Counted from the stretch's first letter, positions 27,126 through 36,250 are shown. The stretch: DNA of 64,000 bases from Streptomyces sp. BA2 (GCF_009769735.1 NZ_WSRO01000002.1:4662001-4726000), one strand, 5' to 3'. A program made the numbers and translations. Notes: generated by a model from the letters alone, not told the origin.

Positions 27126-28325
27126 ATGCCGCAGCCGGGGACGCTCATCCTGATCATGGCCATCGCCGTGCTCGCACCCCTCCTCACCTACGGCTTCAGC
27201 CGCTGGGTCCCCGTCCCGCTGGTCATCTTCGAGATCCTGCTCGGCATCGTCATCGGCCCCGACGTACTGGGGTGGGCCCACCACGACGCGGCGATCGACG
27301 TGCTCTCGGACCTCGGCCTCTCGATGCTGATCTTTCTCGCGGGGTACGAGATCCAGTTCGGCGCCGTCCGCGGGGACACCCTGCGCCGTTCGGTGTGGGC
27401 GTGGGTGATCTCGCTGGCGCTCGGGCTCGGCGTCGCGTTCGCGCTCACCGCGGGCGCCGTCACCAAGAGCTTCGTCATCGGCACGGCGCTGACCAGCACC
27501 GCGCTCGGCACGGTCCTTCCGATCCTGCGCGACTCCGGGGACCTGCGGGGCCGCTTCGGGACGGTGATGATGGCCTTCGGCGCGGTCGGGGAGTTCGGCC
27601 CGATCATCGCGATGGCGCTGCTCCTGAGCGGCCGCGCCCCCGGCACGTCGACCGTGCTGCTCGCCGCGTTCGCCGCCGTCACGGCCGCCGCAGTCTACTG
27701 GGCGATGCGGCCGAGACCTCCCTGGTTCTCCCACGTCATCGCCAAGACCCTGCACAGCAGCGGCCAGTTCGCGGTGCGCTTCGTGATGCTGCTGCTCGCC
27801 GCGATGCTGGGCCTCTCGTACGCCTTCGGCCTCGACTCGCTCCTGGGCGCGTTCGCGGCGGGCCTGCTCACCCGTCTCGTACTGCAAGGCGCGGCGCCGG
27901 AGAGCAGCGAGGTGGTCCTCGGGAAGATCGAGGCGATGGGCTTCGGCTTCCTGGTGCCGGTGTTCTTCATCGTGACCGGCATCGACTTCGACCTGGACGC
28001 CCTGCTGCACGGCGGCCGTTCACTCGTCCTGCTGCCCGCCTTCCTCCTCCTCTTCCTCGTCGTGAGGGGCCTGCCCGTGTACTTCCTCGCCCCACGCGAC
28101 CTGGACGTACGCGACCGGCGCGCCCTCACGCTCTACTCCTCCACGGCCCTGCCGCTCGTCGTCGCGATCACCGCCATCGGCCTGGACGACAAGACCCTGA
28201 CGGCGGGCGAGGCCGCGGCGCTCGTCGGGGCCGGGATGGTGTCGGTGCTGGTCTTCCCGCTCCTGGCGCTGAGGCTGCGGGCACGATCGCCACGCAACCT
28301 CAGCGCTACTGGCGGCCCCGGCTAG
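27126..28325 (+). CDS. cation/proton antiporter (CPA2/Kef type)
   Basis: A 399-aa membrane protein with about 12 hydrophobic segments, from LILIMAIAVLAPLLTYGF to LVGAGMVSVLVFPLLAL. The family core is visible: EILLGIVIGPDVLGW near residue 38, GLSMLIFLAGYEIQF and SFVIGTALTSTALGTVLPIL. The last part before the C-terminus (ALPLVVAITAIGLDDKTL) corresponds to the final helices. There is no TrkA_N domain. It probably exchanges Na+ or K+ for H+. 26966-27125 holds only an AT-rich stretch (TTTAGGTTAAATACG near 27108) that may be its promoter. Confidence 0.9.
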   Translation: MPQPGTLILIMAIAVLAPLLTYGFSRWVPVPLVIFEILLGIVIGPDVLGWAHHDAAIDVLSDLGLSMLIFLAGYEIQFGAVRGDTLRRSVWAWVISLALGLGVAFALTAGAVTKSFVIGTALTSTALGTVLPILRDSGDLRGRFGTVMMAFGAVGEFGPIIAMALLLSGRAPGTSTVLLAAFAAVTAAAVYWAMRPRPPWFSHVIAKTLHSSGQFAVRFVMLLLAAMLGLSYAFGLDSLLGAFAAGLLTRLVLQGAAPESSEVVLGKIEAMGFGFLVPVFFIVTGIDFDLDALLHGGRSLVLLPAFLLLFLVVRGLPVYFLAPRDLDVRDRRALTLYSSTALPLVVAITAIGLDDKTLTAGEAAALVGAGMVSVLVFPLLALRLRARSPRNLSATGGPG

Positions 28326-28348
28326 GGCCCGTCGCTCGCCAGGCCGCC

Positions 28349-29950
28349 CTAGGCGAGGGCGACGAGCTCCCGGTAGTCCGGGCTCCAGAGGTCCTCGGTG
28401 CCGTCCGGCAGGAGCAGCACGCGGTCGGGCCGCAGCGCGTCGATGGCCCCTTCGTCGTGCGTCACCATCACGATCGCCCCCGGATACGTGCCCACCGCGC
28501 CGAGCACCTCGTCGCGCGATGCCGGGTCGAGGTTGTTGGTCGGCTCGTCGAGGAGCAGCACGTTCGCCCCCGAGTGCACGAGCCCCGCGAGCGCGAGCCG
28601 GGTCTTCTCGCCGCCGGAGAGCACCGCGGCGGGCTTGTCGGCGTCGTCACCGCGGAACAGGAAAGACCCCAGGACGCCCCGCACCTCGCCATCCGTGAGG
28701 CCGGGCGCGGCGGCGGCGAGATTCTCCCGCACCGTCATCCCGCCGTCGAGGGTGTCGTGCTCCTGAGCGAAGTAGCCGAGCCTGGCTCCGTGACCGTGCA
28801 CCACCCGCCCGCTGTCCGGGAGTTCGGCCCCGGCGAGGAGGCGCAGGAGCGTGGTCTTCCCGGCGCCGTTGAACCCGAGGACGACGAGCCGGCTGCCCCG
28901 GTCGACCGCCAGGTCAACACCGCCGAGCACCCGATGCCCCCCGTACGCCTTCACCAGACTGATCGCACCGAGCGGCGTACGCCCGCACGGCGCGGGCTCG
29001 GGCAGCCGGATCCGCGCGACCCGCTCACCCCTGCGTACGGGCTCGGTGGCGGCGAGCATACGGTCGGCGCGACGGGCCATGTTCTTCGCTGCGGTGGCGG
29101 TGGCGACGTGCGAACGCATCTTCTCCGCCTGGCTGCGCAGCGAAGCGGCCTTCCGCTCCGCGTTGGCCCGCTCACGGCCGCGCCGCCGTTCGTCCGCGGC
29201 GCGCTGGGTGAGGTAGGTGTGCCAGCCGGTGTTGTGTACGTCGAGGGCGGCGCGACCGGGGTCGACGACAAATACGCGATTGACGGTGTCCGCAAGGAGC
29301 TCCGTGTCATGACTGATGAGAACGAGCCCACCGGGATAGGACCCGAGGTACCCCCGCAGCCACCCCACCGAATCCGCGTCCAGGTGGTTGGTCGGCTCGT
29401 CGAGCAGCAGGGTGTCGTGGCGCGAGAAGAGGATCCGGGCCAGCTCTACGCGGCGCCGCTGGCCGCCCGAGAGGTGGCCCACCGGCGCGTCCATCATGCG
29501 CTCGGGGAGCCCGAGCCCGGCGGCCACGCGGGCGGCCTCGGCCTCGGCGGCGTAACCGCCCCGCGCCTGGAACGCGTCGTCCGCGCGGGCGTAGGCGGCC
29601 ATGGCCCGCTGCTGCGTCGGGGCGCTCTCGGCTTCGGCCATGGCGCTCTCGGCGGTACGCAGGGCTTGAGCGGCCTTGTCGAGACCGCGGGCGGAGAGGA
29701 TGCGGGCTGTGACGGTGCTGTGCGGGTCGGCGGCTGCGGGGTCCTGGGCGAGATACCCCAGGGAGCCGGTACGGGTGAGGGCCCCCTCGGCCGGGGTGAC
29801 CTGCCCCGCGATCGTCTTGAGCAGAGTGGTCTTCCCTGCGCCGTTACGGCCGACGAGGCCGATGCGGTCGCCGGGTGCGATGTGGAAGGAGGCGCCGGCC
29901 AGCAGAAGCCGGGCGCCGACGCGGACGTGGATGCGTCGGGCGGTGATCAT
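28349..29950 (-). CDS. ABC-F family ATPase
   Basis: A 533-aa soluble protein with two ABC ATPase domains and no membrane segments, the ABC-F layout of ribosome-acting translation or antibiotic-protection factors. Domain 1: VGRNGAGKTT, LSGGQRRRVELAR, LLLDEPTNHLD. Domain 2: GFNGAGKTT, LSGGEKTRLAL, LLLDEPTNNLDP. A basic linker (about 240-320, AADERRRGRERANAERKAAS) is the P-site tRNA interaction motif. ATG 29950 matches the family N-terminus ITARRIHVRVG with GGAGCG ahead; the longer frame to 30430 is antisense to the DNA-repair gene. It could confer macrolide or lincosamide resistance, or be a housekeeping Uup/EttA-like factor. Confidence 0.93.
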   Translation of the reverse strand: MITARRIHVRVGARLLLAGASFHIAPGDRIGLVGRNGAGKTTLLKTIAGQVTPAEGALTRTGSLGYLAQDPAAADPHSTVTARILSARGLDKAAQALRTAESAMAEAESAPTQQRAMAAYARADDAFQARGGYAAEAEAARVAAGLGLPERMMDAPVGHLSGGQRRRVELARILFSRHDTLLLDEPTNHLDADSVGWLRGYLGSYPGGLVLISHDTELLADTVNRVFVVDPGRAALDVHNTGWHTYLTQRAADERRRGRERANAERKAASLRSQAEKMRSHVATATAAKNMARRADRMLAATEPVRRGERVARIRLPEPAPCGRTPLGAISLVKAYGGHRVLGGVDLAVDRGSRLVVLGFNGAGKTTLLRLLAGAELPDSGRVVHGHGARLGYFAQEHDTLDGGMTVRENLAAAAPGLTDGEVRGVLGSFLFRGDDADKPAAVLSGGEKTRLALAGLVHSGANVLLLDEPTNNLDPASRDEVLGAVGTYPGAIVMVTHDEGAIDALRPDRVLLLPDGTEDLWSPDYRELVALA

Positions 29951-30130
29951 GAGGTAACGCTCCGCAGTAGCGAATGGACACACGGGTGACGTGGAGACCG
30001 GTGTCCTGGCTAGGAGATGCGGGGCGTAGACATACGGCGAGGGTAGCGAGACCGGGCCCGTGACCGCACCCGGATTTCCCCGCCCGGCGCGGGCGTGCGA
30101 AGCCTGACCCCAAGCGGGATGATCGACTCC

Positions 30131-30718
30131 ATGGACGACGTCACCCTGCATCTGGCCCAGGAGCCGGAGGCCGATGAGCTCCTCGGCCGCAGTCCGCTGG
30201 CCGCGCTCGTCGGGATGCTGCTCGACCAGCAGGTTCCGATGGAGTGGGCGTTCGCGGGCCCGCATACGATCGCGCGGCGGTTGAACGCGGACGATCTCGA
30301 CGCGCACGAGATCGCGGCGTACGACCCCGAGGAGTTCGCCGCGCTGCTCTCCACCAAGCCGGCGGTGCACCGCTACCCCGGATCGATGGCGAAACGAATT
30401 CAACAACTCTGCGCATACCTCGTGGAGCACTACGAGGGTGACCCCACCGCCCTGTGGGAGGGGGCCGCCTCCGGCAAGGATCTCCTGAAGCGCCTGAACG
30501 ACCTCCCCGGCTTCGGGAAGCAGAAGTCACAGATCTTCCTGGCCCTGCTCGGCAAGCAGCTGGGCGTACGGCCTGCCGGCTGGCGGGAGGCGGCGGGGGC
30601 GTACGGGGAGCCGGACGCGTATCGCTCGGTCGCGGACATCACGGGCCCGGAGTCCCTCCAGAGGGTCCGCGCCCACAAGCAGCAGCTCAAGGCGGCAGCG
30701 AAGGCCTCCGGCAAGTAA
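30131..30718 (+). CDS. HhH-GPD base-excision repair family protein
   Basis: A 195-aa protein of the actinobacterial HhH-GPD branch (endonuclease III/AlkA superfamily). Seen: LAALVGMLLDQQVPMEWAF near the N-terminus, and a helix-hairpin-helix LNDLPGFGKQKSQIFLALLG. The Lys/Asp active-site pair is not obvious, and there are no iron-sulfur cysteines. The start could also be ATG 30119; ATG 30131 matches the family N-terminus better from memory. Divergent from the ABC-F gene. Confidence 0.85.
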   Translation: MDDVTLHLAQEPEADELLGRSPLAALVGMLLDQQVPMEWAFAGPHTIARRLNADDLDAHEIAAYDPEEFAALLSTKPAVHRYPGSMAKRIQQLCAYLVEHYEGDPTALWEGAASGKDLLKRLNDLPGFGKQKSQIFLALLGKQLGVRPAGWREAAGAYGEPDAYRSVADITGPESLQRVRAHKQQLKAAAKASGK

Positions 30719-30744
30719 CAGGGCCCCGCATCCGCCCCGTGCCG

Positions 30745-30860
30745 AACAAACTCCCCCGCCCACCCACCCGATCACCCCGCATCCACCCCTGAACGAACAA
30801 GCTCTCCCGCCCATCCGCCCGATTGCCCCGCGGCGTCGGAGGAGTGGGGTGATTGTCCGC
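30745..30860. repeat. intergenic repeat element, copy at 30.7 kb
   Basis: CCCCGCATCCACCCCTGAAC and CGAACAAGCTCTCCCGCCCA, with CCGCCCGATTGCCCCGCGG, match the complement of the unit repeated at 44.9-45.1 kb. The element lies just after the DNA-repair gene and may act as a transcript end. Confidence 0.8.
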
Positions 30861-30974
30861 AGCAGGGGTGGGTGGGGAACCCGAGGGGGGACATCTATGG
30901 GGCAGCACCGCGCCCCATCCTTGGGAGCCCTGGCCCGCACGCGCGCGCAGTCGGCGACGCTCGGGAGGGGACGT

Positions 30975-31066
30975 GCCGGTATGTCTGCCCGGAGCACGGC
31001 TCGCGGCGCTCCGGTGCCGAAGTGACCCGGCGGCCACCGGACGATAGCGAGGACGGACATACCGGC
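30975..31066. repeat. 11-bp inverted repeat in a geneless stretch
   Basis: GCCGGTATGTC (30975-30985) pairs perfectly with GACATACCGGC (31056-31066). Apart from this and the repeat above, 30719-31194 shows no gene; the open frames on both strands are low-complexity. Confidence 0.6.
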
Positions 31067-31194
31067 GCGGCCCCGCACCCACAGGCGAAGCAGCCCCGCA
31101 CCCCACACGCCCCCCGACTTCGTTCGTAGCCCAAGAGGGCGGATCTGGGCTGTGGGGCACAGCAAGCGGGGTTCGTCGGGGGACATGACCCCTC

Positions 31195-31509
31195 ATGAGC
31201 CGCGCCGCGTCACCCCGCCCCGCGTGGCTCAGAGCTGCCCTCATCCTCCTCGCCCTCCTCGGCGCCGTCCTCGCCCCCGCGGCCCCCACCGAAGCCGCCC
31301 CCGCCCCACCCGCGGCCATCTCCACCGAGCCCACCGGCGAGGCCCACCAGGACACCGCCGAGAGCGCGCTCCGCGTACCCACAAGGCGCCCCGCCCCCGC
31401 CTCCGCCGCCCCGGCCGCACGCCCCCGCGTCCCCCACCGCAGTCACCCCCTCCCCACCCGCGCCCTCATCCACCGCCCTGCCCCACACTCCGTAGTCCTC
31501 CGCTGCTGA
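31195..31509 (+). CDS. small secreted Ala/Pro-rich protein
   Basis: A 104-aa product with a clear signal peptide: basic PRPAWLR, hydrophobic AALILLALLGAVLAPAA, probable cleavage after EAA near residue 34. The rest is proline-, alanine- and histidine-rich without a known domain. Preceded by CGGGGGACATGACC. Codon bias supports coding. It is followed by a 50-aa gene; I do not recognise either. Confidence 0.6.
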   Translation: MSRAASPRPAWLRAALILLALLGAVLAPAAPTEAAPAPPAAISTEPTGEAHQDTAESALRVPTRRPAPASAAPAARPRVPHRSHPLPTRALIHRPAPHSVVLRC

Positions 31510-31581
31510 CAGGCCCGGCCCCCCACACACACGGGCCGCCCCCCACCCCCACCACCAGCAGCGAACCGAGGACAGACACCC

Positions 31582-31734
31582 ATGCCCATCGACCCGTACG
31601 CGGCCCTGCACGCCCTCCTCCGCGCCGAAGCCGTACGCAACGCACCCAACCCCAACCCCGACACCCCCACCCCCTCACAGACCGAGGACGAGGACCCCGA
31701 GAAGAACCACAGCCCCGAGCACAACGGCCGCTGA
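31582..31734 (+). CDS. 50-aa hypothetical protein
   Basis: ATG 31582 begins PIDPYAALHALLRAEAVRN followed by an Asn/Pro/Glu-rich tail ending HNGR; GAGGACAG precedes it. The ordered first 20 residues and strong third-position GC support a real gene. It probably shares a transcript with the secreted protein 72 bases upstream. Confidence 0.55.
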   Translation: MPIDPYAALHALLRAEAVRNAPNPNPDTPTPSQTEDEDPEKNHSPEHNGR

Positions 31735-31778
31735 CCCCCACCGGCGCAGACGCAGATGCTCAAGGCGCCCCGCCAGCC

Positions 31779-32264
31779 TCAGCGTCTGCGCCGAGCCGTC
31801 CCGAAGACCGACCGCGAAATCTCCCGCCCGATCTGCGTCCCCAACGACCGCGCAAGCGACTTGAAGATCCCGCTCCCCACCACCTGGTCCACCACGGAAC
31901 CGGAGCCACCCCCCTTGGCACCCTTCTCCGCCCCCGCAGCCCCCTCCTCCGCCTGACGCCCAGTCAACTTCTCGTACGCCGACTCCCGGTCAACCGCCCC
32001 CGCGTACCGCCCGTACAGCGACGACCCCTTCACCGCCCCCTCCAGCGCCCCCGCCTCCACCGGCCCCATCAACGACTCCGGTGCCCGCAACCGCGTCACG
32101 GCCACCGGCGTGGGCGCGCCCTTCTCGCTCAGTACGGTGATCACCGCCTCGCCCGTGCCGATCGCGGTCAGCGTCTCCTCCAGGTCGTACACGGAATTCG
32201 GGAACGTCCTCACCGTCGCCTTCAGCGCCTTCTGGTCGTCCGGCGTGAAGGCCCGCAGCACGTG
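31779..32264 (-). pseudogene. C-terminal remnant of a HerA-like ATPase (DUF853/YjgR type)
   Basis: The frame reads FTPDDQKALKATVRTFPNSV, YDLEETLTAIGTGEAVITVL, SEKGAPTPVAVTRLRAPES, LYGRYAGAVDRESAYEKL and QIGREISRSVFGTARRRR, the end of HerA-like hexameric ATPases. Full proteins are about 500 aa and include Walker A and B, all absent here. Upstream of codon AHVLRAF (about 32264) the frame stays open to 32555 but is Gly/Ser-rich and unrelated, so the join looks like a deletion. It is unlikely to be functional. Confidence 0.65.
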
Positions 32265-32510
32265 CGCGCCCCCACCGGAGACAACGCCTCCGGAACCCTC
32301 CCCTCCGGTCGTCACCCCCGCGACCGGCGAAGACTCGTTGGAGGGGTTCGCGCGGCCCGTTGTGGACGGCATCGGCTGGCTGTCGCTCACTTCGGCCCCT
32401 GTTCCCGGCTTGAGTGTTCCCGGTATGCCCCGATTTACGGCGTCATTTCCCAGAGTCACACTCCGTCTCCATGGCTGCGCCCGGAGAGCCTTGCCCGGTA
32501 GGCTTTCCGT

Positions 32511-32807
32511 GTGATCTTCAAGCGCATCGGAAACGGCCGGCCGTACCCCGACCACGGCCGGGAAAGCACCCGGCAGTGGGCGGACGTCGCGCCGCGCCCG
32601 GTCCGCCTCGATCAGCTCGTGACGACCAAGGGCCAGCTGGACCTAGAGACGCTCCTCGCGGAGGACTCGACGTTCTACGGCGACCTCTTCGCGCACGTGG
32701 TGAAGTGGCAGGGCGACCTCTACCTGGAAGACGGACTGCACCGCGCGGTCCGCGCCGCGCTCCAGCAGCGCCAGGTGCTGCACGCCCGCGTCCTCGAACT
32801 GGGCTGA
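32511..32807 (+). CDS. ParB-nuclease-like small protein
   Basis: A 98-aa actinobacterial protein. The order RPVRLDQLVTTKGQLDLETLL, then VKWQGDLYLEDGLHRAVRA, follows the ParB/Srx fold, where DGxHRxxAA is the nucleotide-binding loop. It starts at GTG 32511. Usual ParB helix-turn-helix parts are missing. The role is unknown; a conserved genomic place next to the LytR_C protein is typical. Confidence 0.75.
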   Translation: MIFKRIGNGRPYPDHGRESTRQWADVAPRPVRLDQLVTTKGQLDLETLLAEDSTFYGDLFAHVVKWQGDLYLEDGLHRAVRAALQQRQVLHARVLELG

Positions 32808-32995
32808 CCCCGGCGGACAGCCGTGACACCGGGCACTCATGCCCTCACCCACGCGCTCACCCCACACCCAACCCTCACCCCGCACCCACGCCTCGCACCC
32901 ACACCTACGCCCTCATTGGCCCTTTCGGGTTGGACTGAGCCCGAGTCAATGATCATTTAGTAGGCATCACGGCGTCGTCGCACTACGCTGCGCCC

Positions 32996-33643
32996 ATGAG
33001 CATGCTCACTCCCCCCGGCATGGGCGGCAAGTACCGCATCACGGGGGCCAAATATCCGCGTATGCGCCGACCCCGTGGCCGCCGCAGGATCGTGCTCGCG
33101 GTGGTCGCGTCCGTCGCGGCGGTCGGCCTGATCGGCTGGGGAACACTGCAGCTCATTGATGTCTTCACGGGCGGCGACAAGGCCACGGCGGCGAGCTCGC
33201 GCAGCGACTGCGCGGCGAAGCAGCCGGACCCGTCCGCCGAGCCCGCCCCCAAGGCGCTGCCCAAGCCGGGCCAGATCAAGGTCAACGTCTTCAACGCCAC
33301 GCCCCGCGGCGGCCTCGCCAAGGACGTCGCGGCCGAGCTCAAGAAGCGAGGCTTCACCATCGGCAAGGTGGACAACGCGCCGAAGGAGTACGACAAGAAG
33401 GTCAAGGGCACCGGGATACTGCTCGGCGCCCCCTCCGCCATGGACACGGCGCTGCCGGTGCTCGGCACGCAGCTCGCGGGCGCCGAGAGCCGGCCGGACG
33501 CCCGGAAGGGCGGCGAGGTGGACCTGATCCTGGGTACGAAGTTCAAGGATCTGGCAAAGAAAGAGGACGCCGACAAGGCTCTGGCGGTACTCGCCAAACC
33601 CAAGCCGACGTCCTCGACGTCCAACGGCAAGAAGGACTGCTGA
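32996..33643 (+). CDS. membrane-anchored LytR_C-domain protein
   Basis: A 215-aa protein: basic N-terminal cytosolic tail (PRGRRRI), one membrane helix (VLAVVASVAAVGLIGWGTLQ, about 38-57), then an extracytoplasmic LytR_C domain starting at IKVNVFNATPRGGLAKDVAA, the usual 'VxVxNat..GLA' motif. LytR_C domains accompany LytR-CpsA-Psr cell-wall glycopolymer ligases but here no ligase domain is present. There is a C-terminal KKDC tail. Likely cell-wall associated. Confidence 0.88.
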   Translation: MSMLTPPGMGGKYRITGAKYPRMRRPRGRRRIVLAVVASVAAVGLIGWGTLQLIDVFTGGDKATAASSRSDCAAKQPDPSAEPAPKALPKPGQIKVNVFNATPRGGLAKDVAAELKKRGFTIGKVDNAPKEYDKKVKGTGILLGAPSAMDTALPVLGTQLAGAESRPDARKGGEVDLILGTKFKDLAKKEDADKALAVLAKPKPTSSTSNGKKDC

Positions 33644-33682
33644 GCGCTGGTCCCGAAGGACCGTTTCAGGGACTGCTGAGCG

Positions 33683-34318
33683 CTACTCCGCGGTCCCGTA
33701 CATCCGGTCCCCGGCGTCGCCGAGCCCCGGCACGATGTAGCCGTTCTCGTTCAGCCGCTCGTCCACCGACGCCGTCACGACCGTCACCGGCGTGCCCGCG
33801 AGCTCGCGCTCCATGACCTCGACGCCCTCGGGCGCGGCGAGGAGCACCACGGCGGTGACGTCGTCCGCGCCGCGCTTGATCAGTTCCTGGATGGCCGCGA
33901 CGAGCGTGCCGCCGGTGGCCAGCATCGGGTCCAGGACGTACACCTGGCGCCCCGAGAGGTCTTCCGGCATGCGGGTCGCGTACGTCGACGCCTGGAGGGT
34001 CTCCTCGTCGCGGATCATCCCGAGGAAGCCCACCTCGGCGGTCGGCAGGAGCCGGACCATGCCGTCCAGCATGCCGAGCCCGGCGCGCAGGATCGGCACG
34101 ACCAGGGGGCGCGGGTGGGACAGCTTGACGCCGGTCGTCGGGGTGACCGGGGTCTCGATGTCGACCTGCTCGGTGCGCACGTCCCGGGTGGCCTCGTACG
34201 CGAGCAGGGTGACCAGCTCGTCGGCGAGGCGCCGGAAGGTCGGTGAGTCGGTGCGCTTGTCGCGCAGCGTGGTGAGTTTGTGCGCCACCAGCGGGTGGTC
34301 GACGACGTGGATCCGCAT
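33683..34318 (-). CDS. upp: uracil phosphoribosyltransferase
   Basis: Salvages uracil with PRPP to UMP. The 211-aa protein has the expected length; [17 protein letters not shown] and the PRPP-binding [20 protein letters not shown] are diagnostic, and it ends in the [16 protein letters not shown] motif of uracil binding. Monocistronic, convergent with the LytR_C gene. Confidence 0.98.
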   Translation of the reverse strand: MRIHVVDHPLVAHKLTTLRDKRTDSPTFRRLADELVTLLAYEATRDVRTEQVDIETPVTPTTGVKLSHPRPLVVPILRAGLGMLDGMVRLLPTAEVGFLGMIRDEETLQASTYATRMPEDLSGRQVYVLDPMLATGGTLVAAIQELIKRGADDVTAVVLLAAPEGVEVMERELAGTPVTVVTASVDERLNENGYIVPGLGDAGDRMYGTAE

Positions 34319-34485
34319 GTCCTCAACAGTAACCGCGCCCGGGGCCCCCGACCGCTCCCGGGAGCGGTCGGACTCCCCCTCGACGGCCTCCCCGCACCCG
34401 CCCCGTTCCCCCTGGAAGAACCCGCGCTGGCATCAAACCCGCCGTACGGGGGAAAGTGGACGTACGACCTGGGGTGGTGTTGCCC

Positions 34486-34671
34486 ATGCCGGACAGAGAG
34501 CCCGGCGGCCGAGAGCCGGACCGCGAGACCGAAGCCGAGCGCCGGCGCCGTCGTGCCCAGTTCCTGCACGAACGGGCCGAGGCCATCGAGCTCCGCGACC
34601 GTGTGAAGCCGCGCCGCGCCCGGGCGGCACGGATGCGACAGCAGATGCGTATGCGCACGTTCCGCTGGTAG
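34486..34671 (+). CDS. 61-aa highly basic hypothetical protein
   Basis: Starts at ATG 34486 (PDREPGGREPDRETEAERR), followed by a long helix rich in Arg and Glu and a C-terminal MRQQMRMRTFRW. An upstream in-frame GTG at 34456 is less likely. It is predicted to be a single charged helix. Family unknown to me. Confidence 0.6.
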   Translation: MPDREPGGREPDRETEAERRRRRAQFLHERAEAIELRDRVKPRRARAARMRQQMRMRTFRW

Positions 34672-34876
34672 CGGCCACCTCTCACGCAGGCGTCGGGGAG
34701 CCGTCCGGGAAACGCGACGCGGACACAGCGGGCGGAAGACCTCTCCTCAGGCCGTGGTTTCTGCCACGATTCCGAGTGGGCGGGGCTTGGAACAGCAACT
34801 CCCCCGCTCCCCGAACTCGCCGGGGGGACACCCAAACCGTCAACCGGCACTGTCTATGACCAGTGGGAGAGTCACG

Positions 34877-35449
34877 GTGTACTTCGCCGCACTGCTCGCG
34901 CGCACCGAAGACGGGTGGGAAGCGAGCGACACGGAGCTCGACGATGTGGAGACCCTGTCGGATCTGACCGACCTGGCCCGCGAGGCCACGGCCGGCAGCG
35001 CTGAGGACGACACCGTCCTCGTCTTCATCGAACAGGAGGGCGCCTGGTTCGGCGTCGTCCGCGTGGACGGTGAGGAGGACCCTCGTATCTACGTCTCGGA
35101 CGCGGCCGCGGCCGCCAAGAGTTCGTACGGCGAGATCCTGCTCACCGACGAGATGCTCGGCCGTGAGCCGGGCACCGACGACCCGGGTGTCGATCTGGAC
35201 GCCCTCGACCTGGACGGCACGGAGGACGGCGAACCCGCCGAGTCCGGCGCCGCCCCCGATTCCGCCGATGACGACGACACGGAGGACGCCCCGGGGGACG
35301 CGGTGCCCGCGGGGCCGCTTGGCGACTCGGAGCTCATGACCGACCTCGGTGTGCCCGAGAAGGAACTGCTCGGTCTGGAGCCCGGTGACGCGCTCAGCGA
35401 CATCGCCGAGATCCTCGGGGCGGCGGAGGTGCTCGAGACCGTCCGCTAG
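34877..35449 (+). CDS. tRNA adenosine deaminase-associated protein
   Basis: A 190-aa actinobacterial protein always next to tadA. It starts (M)YFAALLARTEDGWEAS and has an acidic low-complexity middle (SADDDDTEDAPGDA) and a C-terminal helix EILGAAEVLETVR. GTG 34877 is chosen since GTGGGAGAG sits 6 bases upstream; ATG 34856 is an alternative. The gap to tadA is 9 bases, so they form an operon. A role in assisting TadA or its substrate is inferred only from linkage. Confidence 0.88.
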   Translation: MYFAALLARTEDGWEASDTELDDVETLSDLTDLAREATAGSAEDDTVLVFIEQEGAWFGVVRVDGEEDPRIYVSDAAAAAKSSYGEILLTDEMLGREPGTDDPGVDLDALDLDGTEDGEPAESGAAPDSADDDDTEDAPGDAVPAGPLGDSELMTDLGVPEKELLGLEPGDALSDIAEILGAAEVLETVR

Positions 35450-35458
35450 GTTCCCGGT

Positions 35459-35944
35459 GTGACCGAAACCGGCCTGGAGCCCGATCCCGTACGCGACCGC
35501 TGGCGGGCCGCCATGCGGCTGGCCCTGGCCGAGGCCGAACTGGCCGTCCAGGGCGGCGATGTGCCCGTCGGCGCCGTCGTGCTGTCCCCGGACGGCACGA
35601 CGGTGCTCGCGTCGGGCCACAACGAACGCGAGGCGACCGGCGACCCGACGGCGCACGCGGAGGTGCTGGCCGTCCGCCGGGCGGCTGCCGCGCTCGGGGA
35701 GTGGCGCCTTGCCGGCTGCACGCTGGTGGTGACCCTGGAGCCCTGCACGATGTGCGCGGGCGCGCTCGTCCAGTCCCGGGTCGACCGGGTCGTCTACGGA
35801 GCGCGGGACGAGAAGGCGGGCGCCGCGGGCTCCGTCTGGGACGTCGTACGCGACAGAAGGCTCAACCACCGCCCCGAGGTGATCGAGGGGGTCCTCGCCG
35901 AGGAGGCCGCGGGGCTGCTCACGCGGTTCTTCCGGGGGCGTTGA
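35459..35944 (+). CDS. tadA: tRNA-specific adenosine deaminase
   Basis: Deaminates A34 to inosine in tRNA-Arg(ACG), allowing decoding of CGC and CGA. Zinc-site signatures: HAE at residues 66-68 (His ligand and catalytic Glu) and PCTMC with C96 and C99. 161 aa, normal length. A substrate tRNA-Arg(ACG) is seen at the window end. GTG 35459 is taken as start; Met19 is a second possibility. Confidence 0.95.
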   Translation: MTETGLEPDPVRDRWRAAMRLALAEAELAVQGGDVPVGAVVLSPDGTTVLASGHNEREATGDPTAHAEVLAVRRAAAALGEWRLAGCTLVVTLEPCTMCAGALVQSRVDRVVYGARDEKAGAAGSVWDVVRDRRLNHRPEVIEGVLAEEAAGLLTRFFRGR

Positions 35945-36001
35945 GCGCCCTCGGAAGAACGGATTTCTGACCACGGCCCTCTTTGGGCTAGAGTTCCTCT
36001 C

Positions 36002-36086
36002 GGTAGCGTGTCCGAGCGGCCGAAGGAGCTCGCCTCGAAAGCGAGTGTGGGGAAACTCACCGTGGGTTCAAATCCCACCGCTACCG
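36002..36086 (+). tRNA. tRNA-Ser (CGA)
   Basis: Acceptor GGTAGCG pairs with CGCTACC; loop CTCGAAA closed by CTCGC/GCGAG gives anticodon CGA; long variable arm. CCA is not encoded. A TTCTGA...CTAGAGT pair just upstream (35966-35994) may be its promoter. Confidence 0.95.
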
Positions 36087-36095
36087 CTCTTGATA

Positions 36096-36127
36096 CGAAG
36101 GCCCCGTCCGCGAGGACGGGGCCTTCG
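36096..36127 (+). terminator. terminator after tRNA-Ser(CGA)
   Basis: Perfect 14-bp stem CGAAGGCCCCGTCC with a 4-base loop. Confidence 0.85.
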
Positions 36128-36191
36128 TCGTTTCCGGGGAGGGGCCGGACGGCCCGCGTCCACACCTCCGTACATACCCGCATACGCAAGT

Positions 36192-36226
36192 GAGCCCCGG
36201 TGCCTGCCGCGAAGGCACCGGGGCTC
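36192..36226. terminator. second strong hairpin downstream of tRNA-Ser
   Basis: 14-bp stem GAGCCCCGGTGCCT with a 7-base loop. Confidence 0.75.
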
Positions 36227-36250
36227 TCTCCGATTGGACGGGGGGAACGG

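Noticed and set aside
27020..29989. 989-codon plus-strand open frame over the antiporter and ABC-F genes
   Set aside because: Overlaps two well-supported genes; no motif of its own.
28349..30430. Longer ABC-F protein starting near 30430
   Set aside because: The extra N-terminus is antisense to the HhH-GPD gene and lacks ABC-F similarity; ATG 29950 fits the family.
32264..32555. N-terminal extension of the HerA remnant as a real domain
   Set aside because: Gly/Ser-rich, antisense to a promoter region, no similarity to HerA N-termini.
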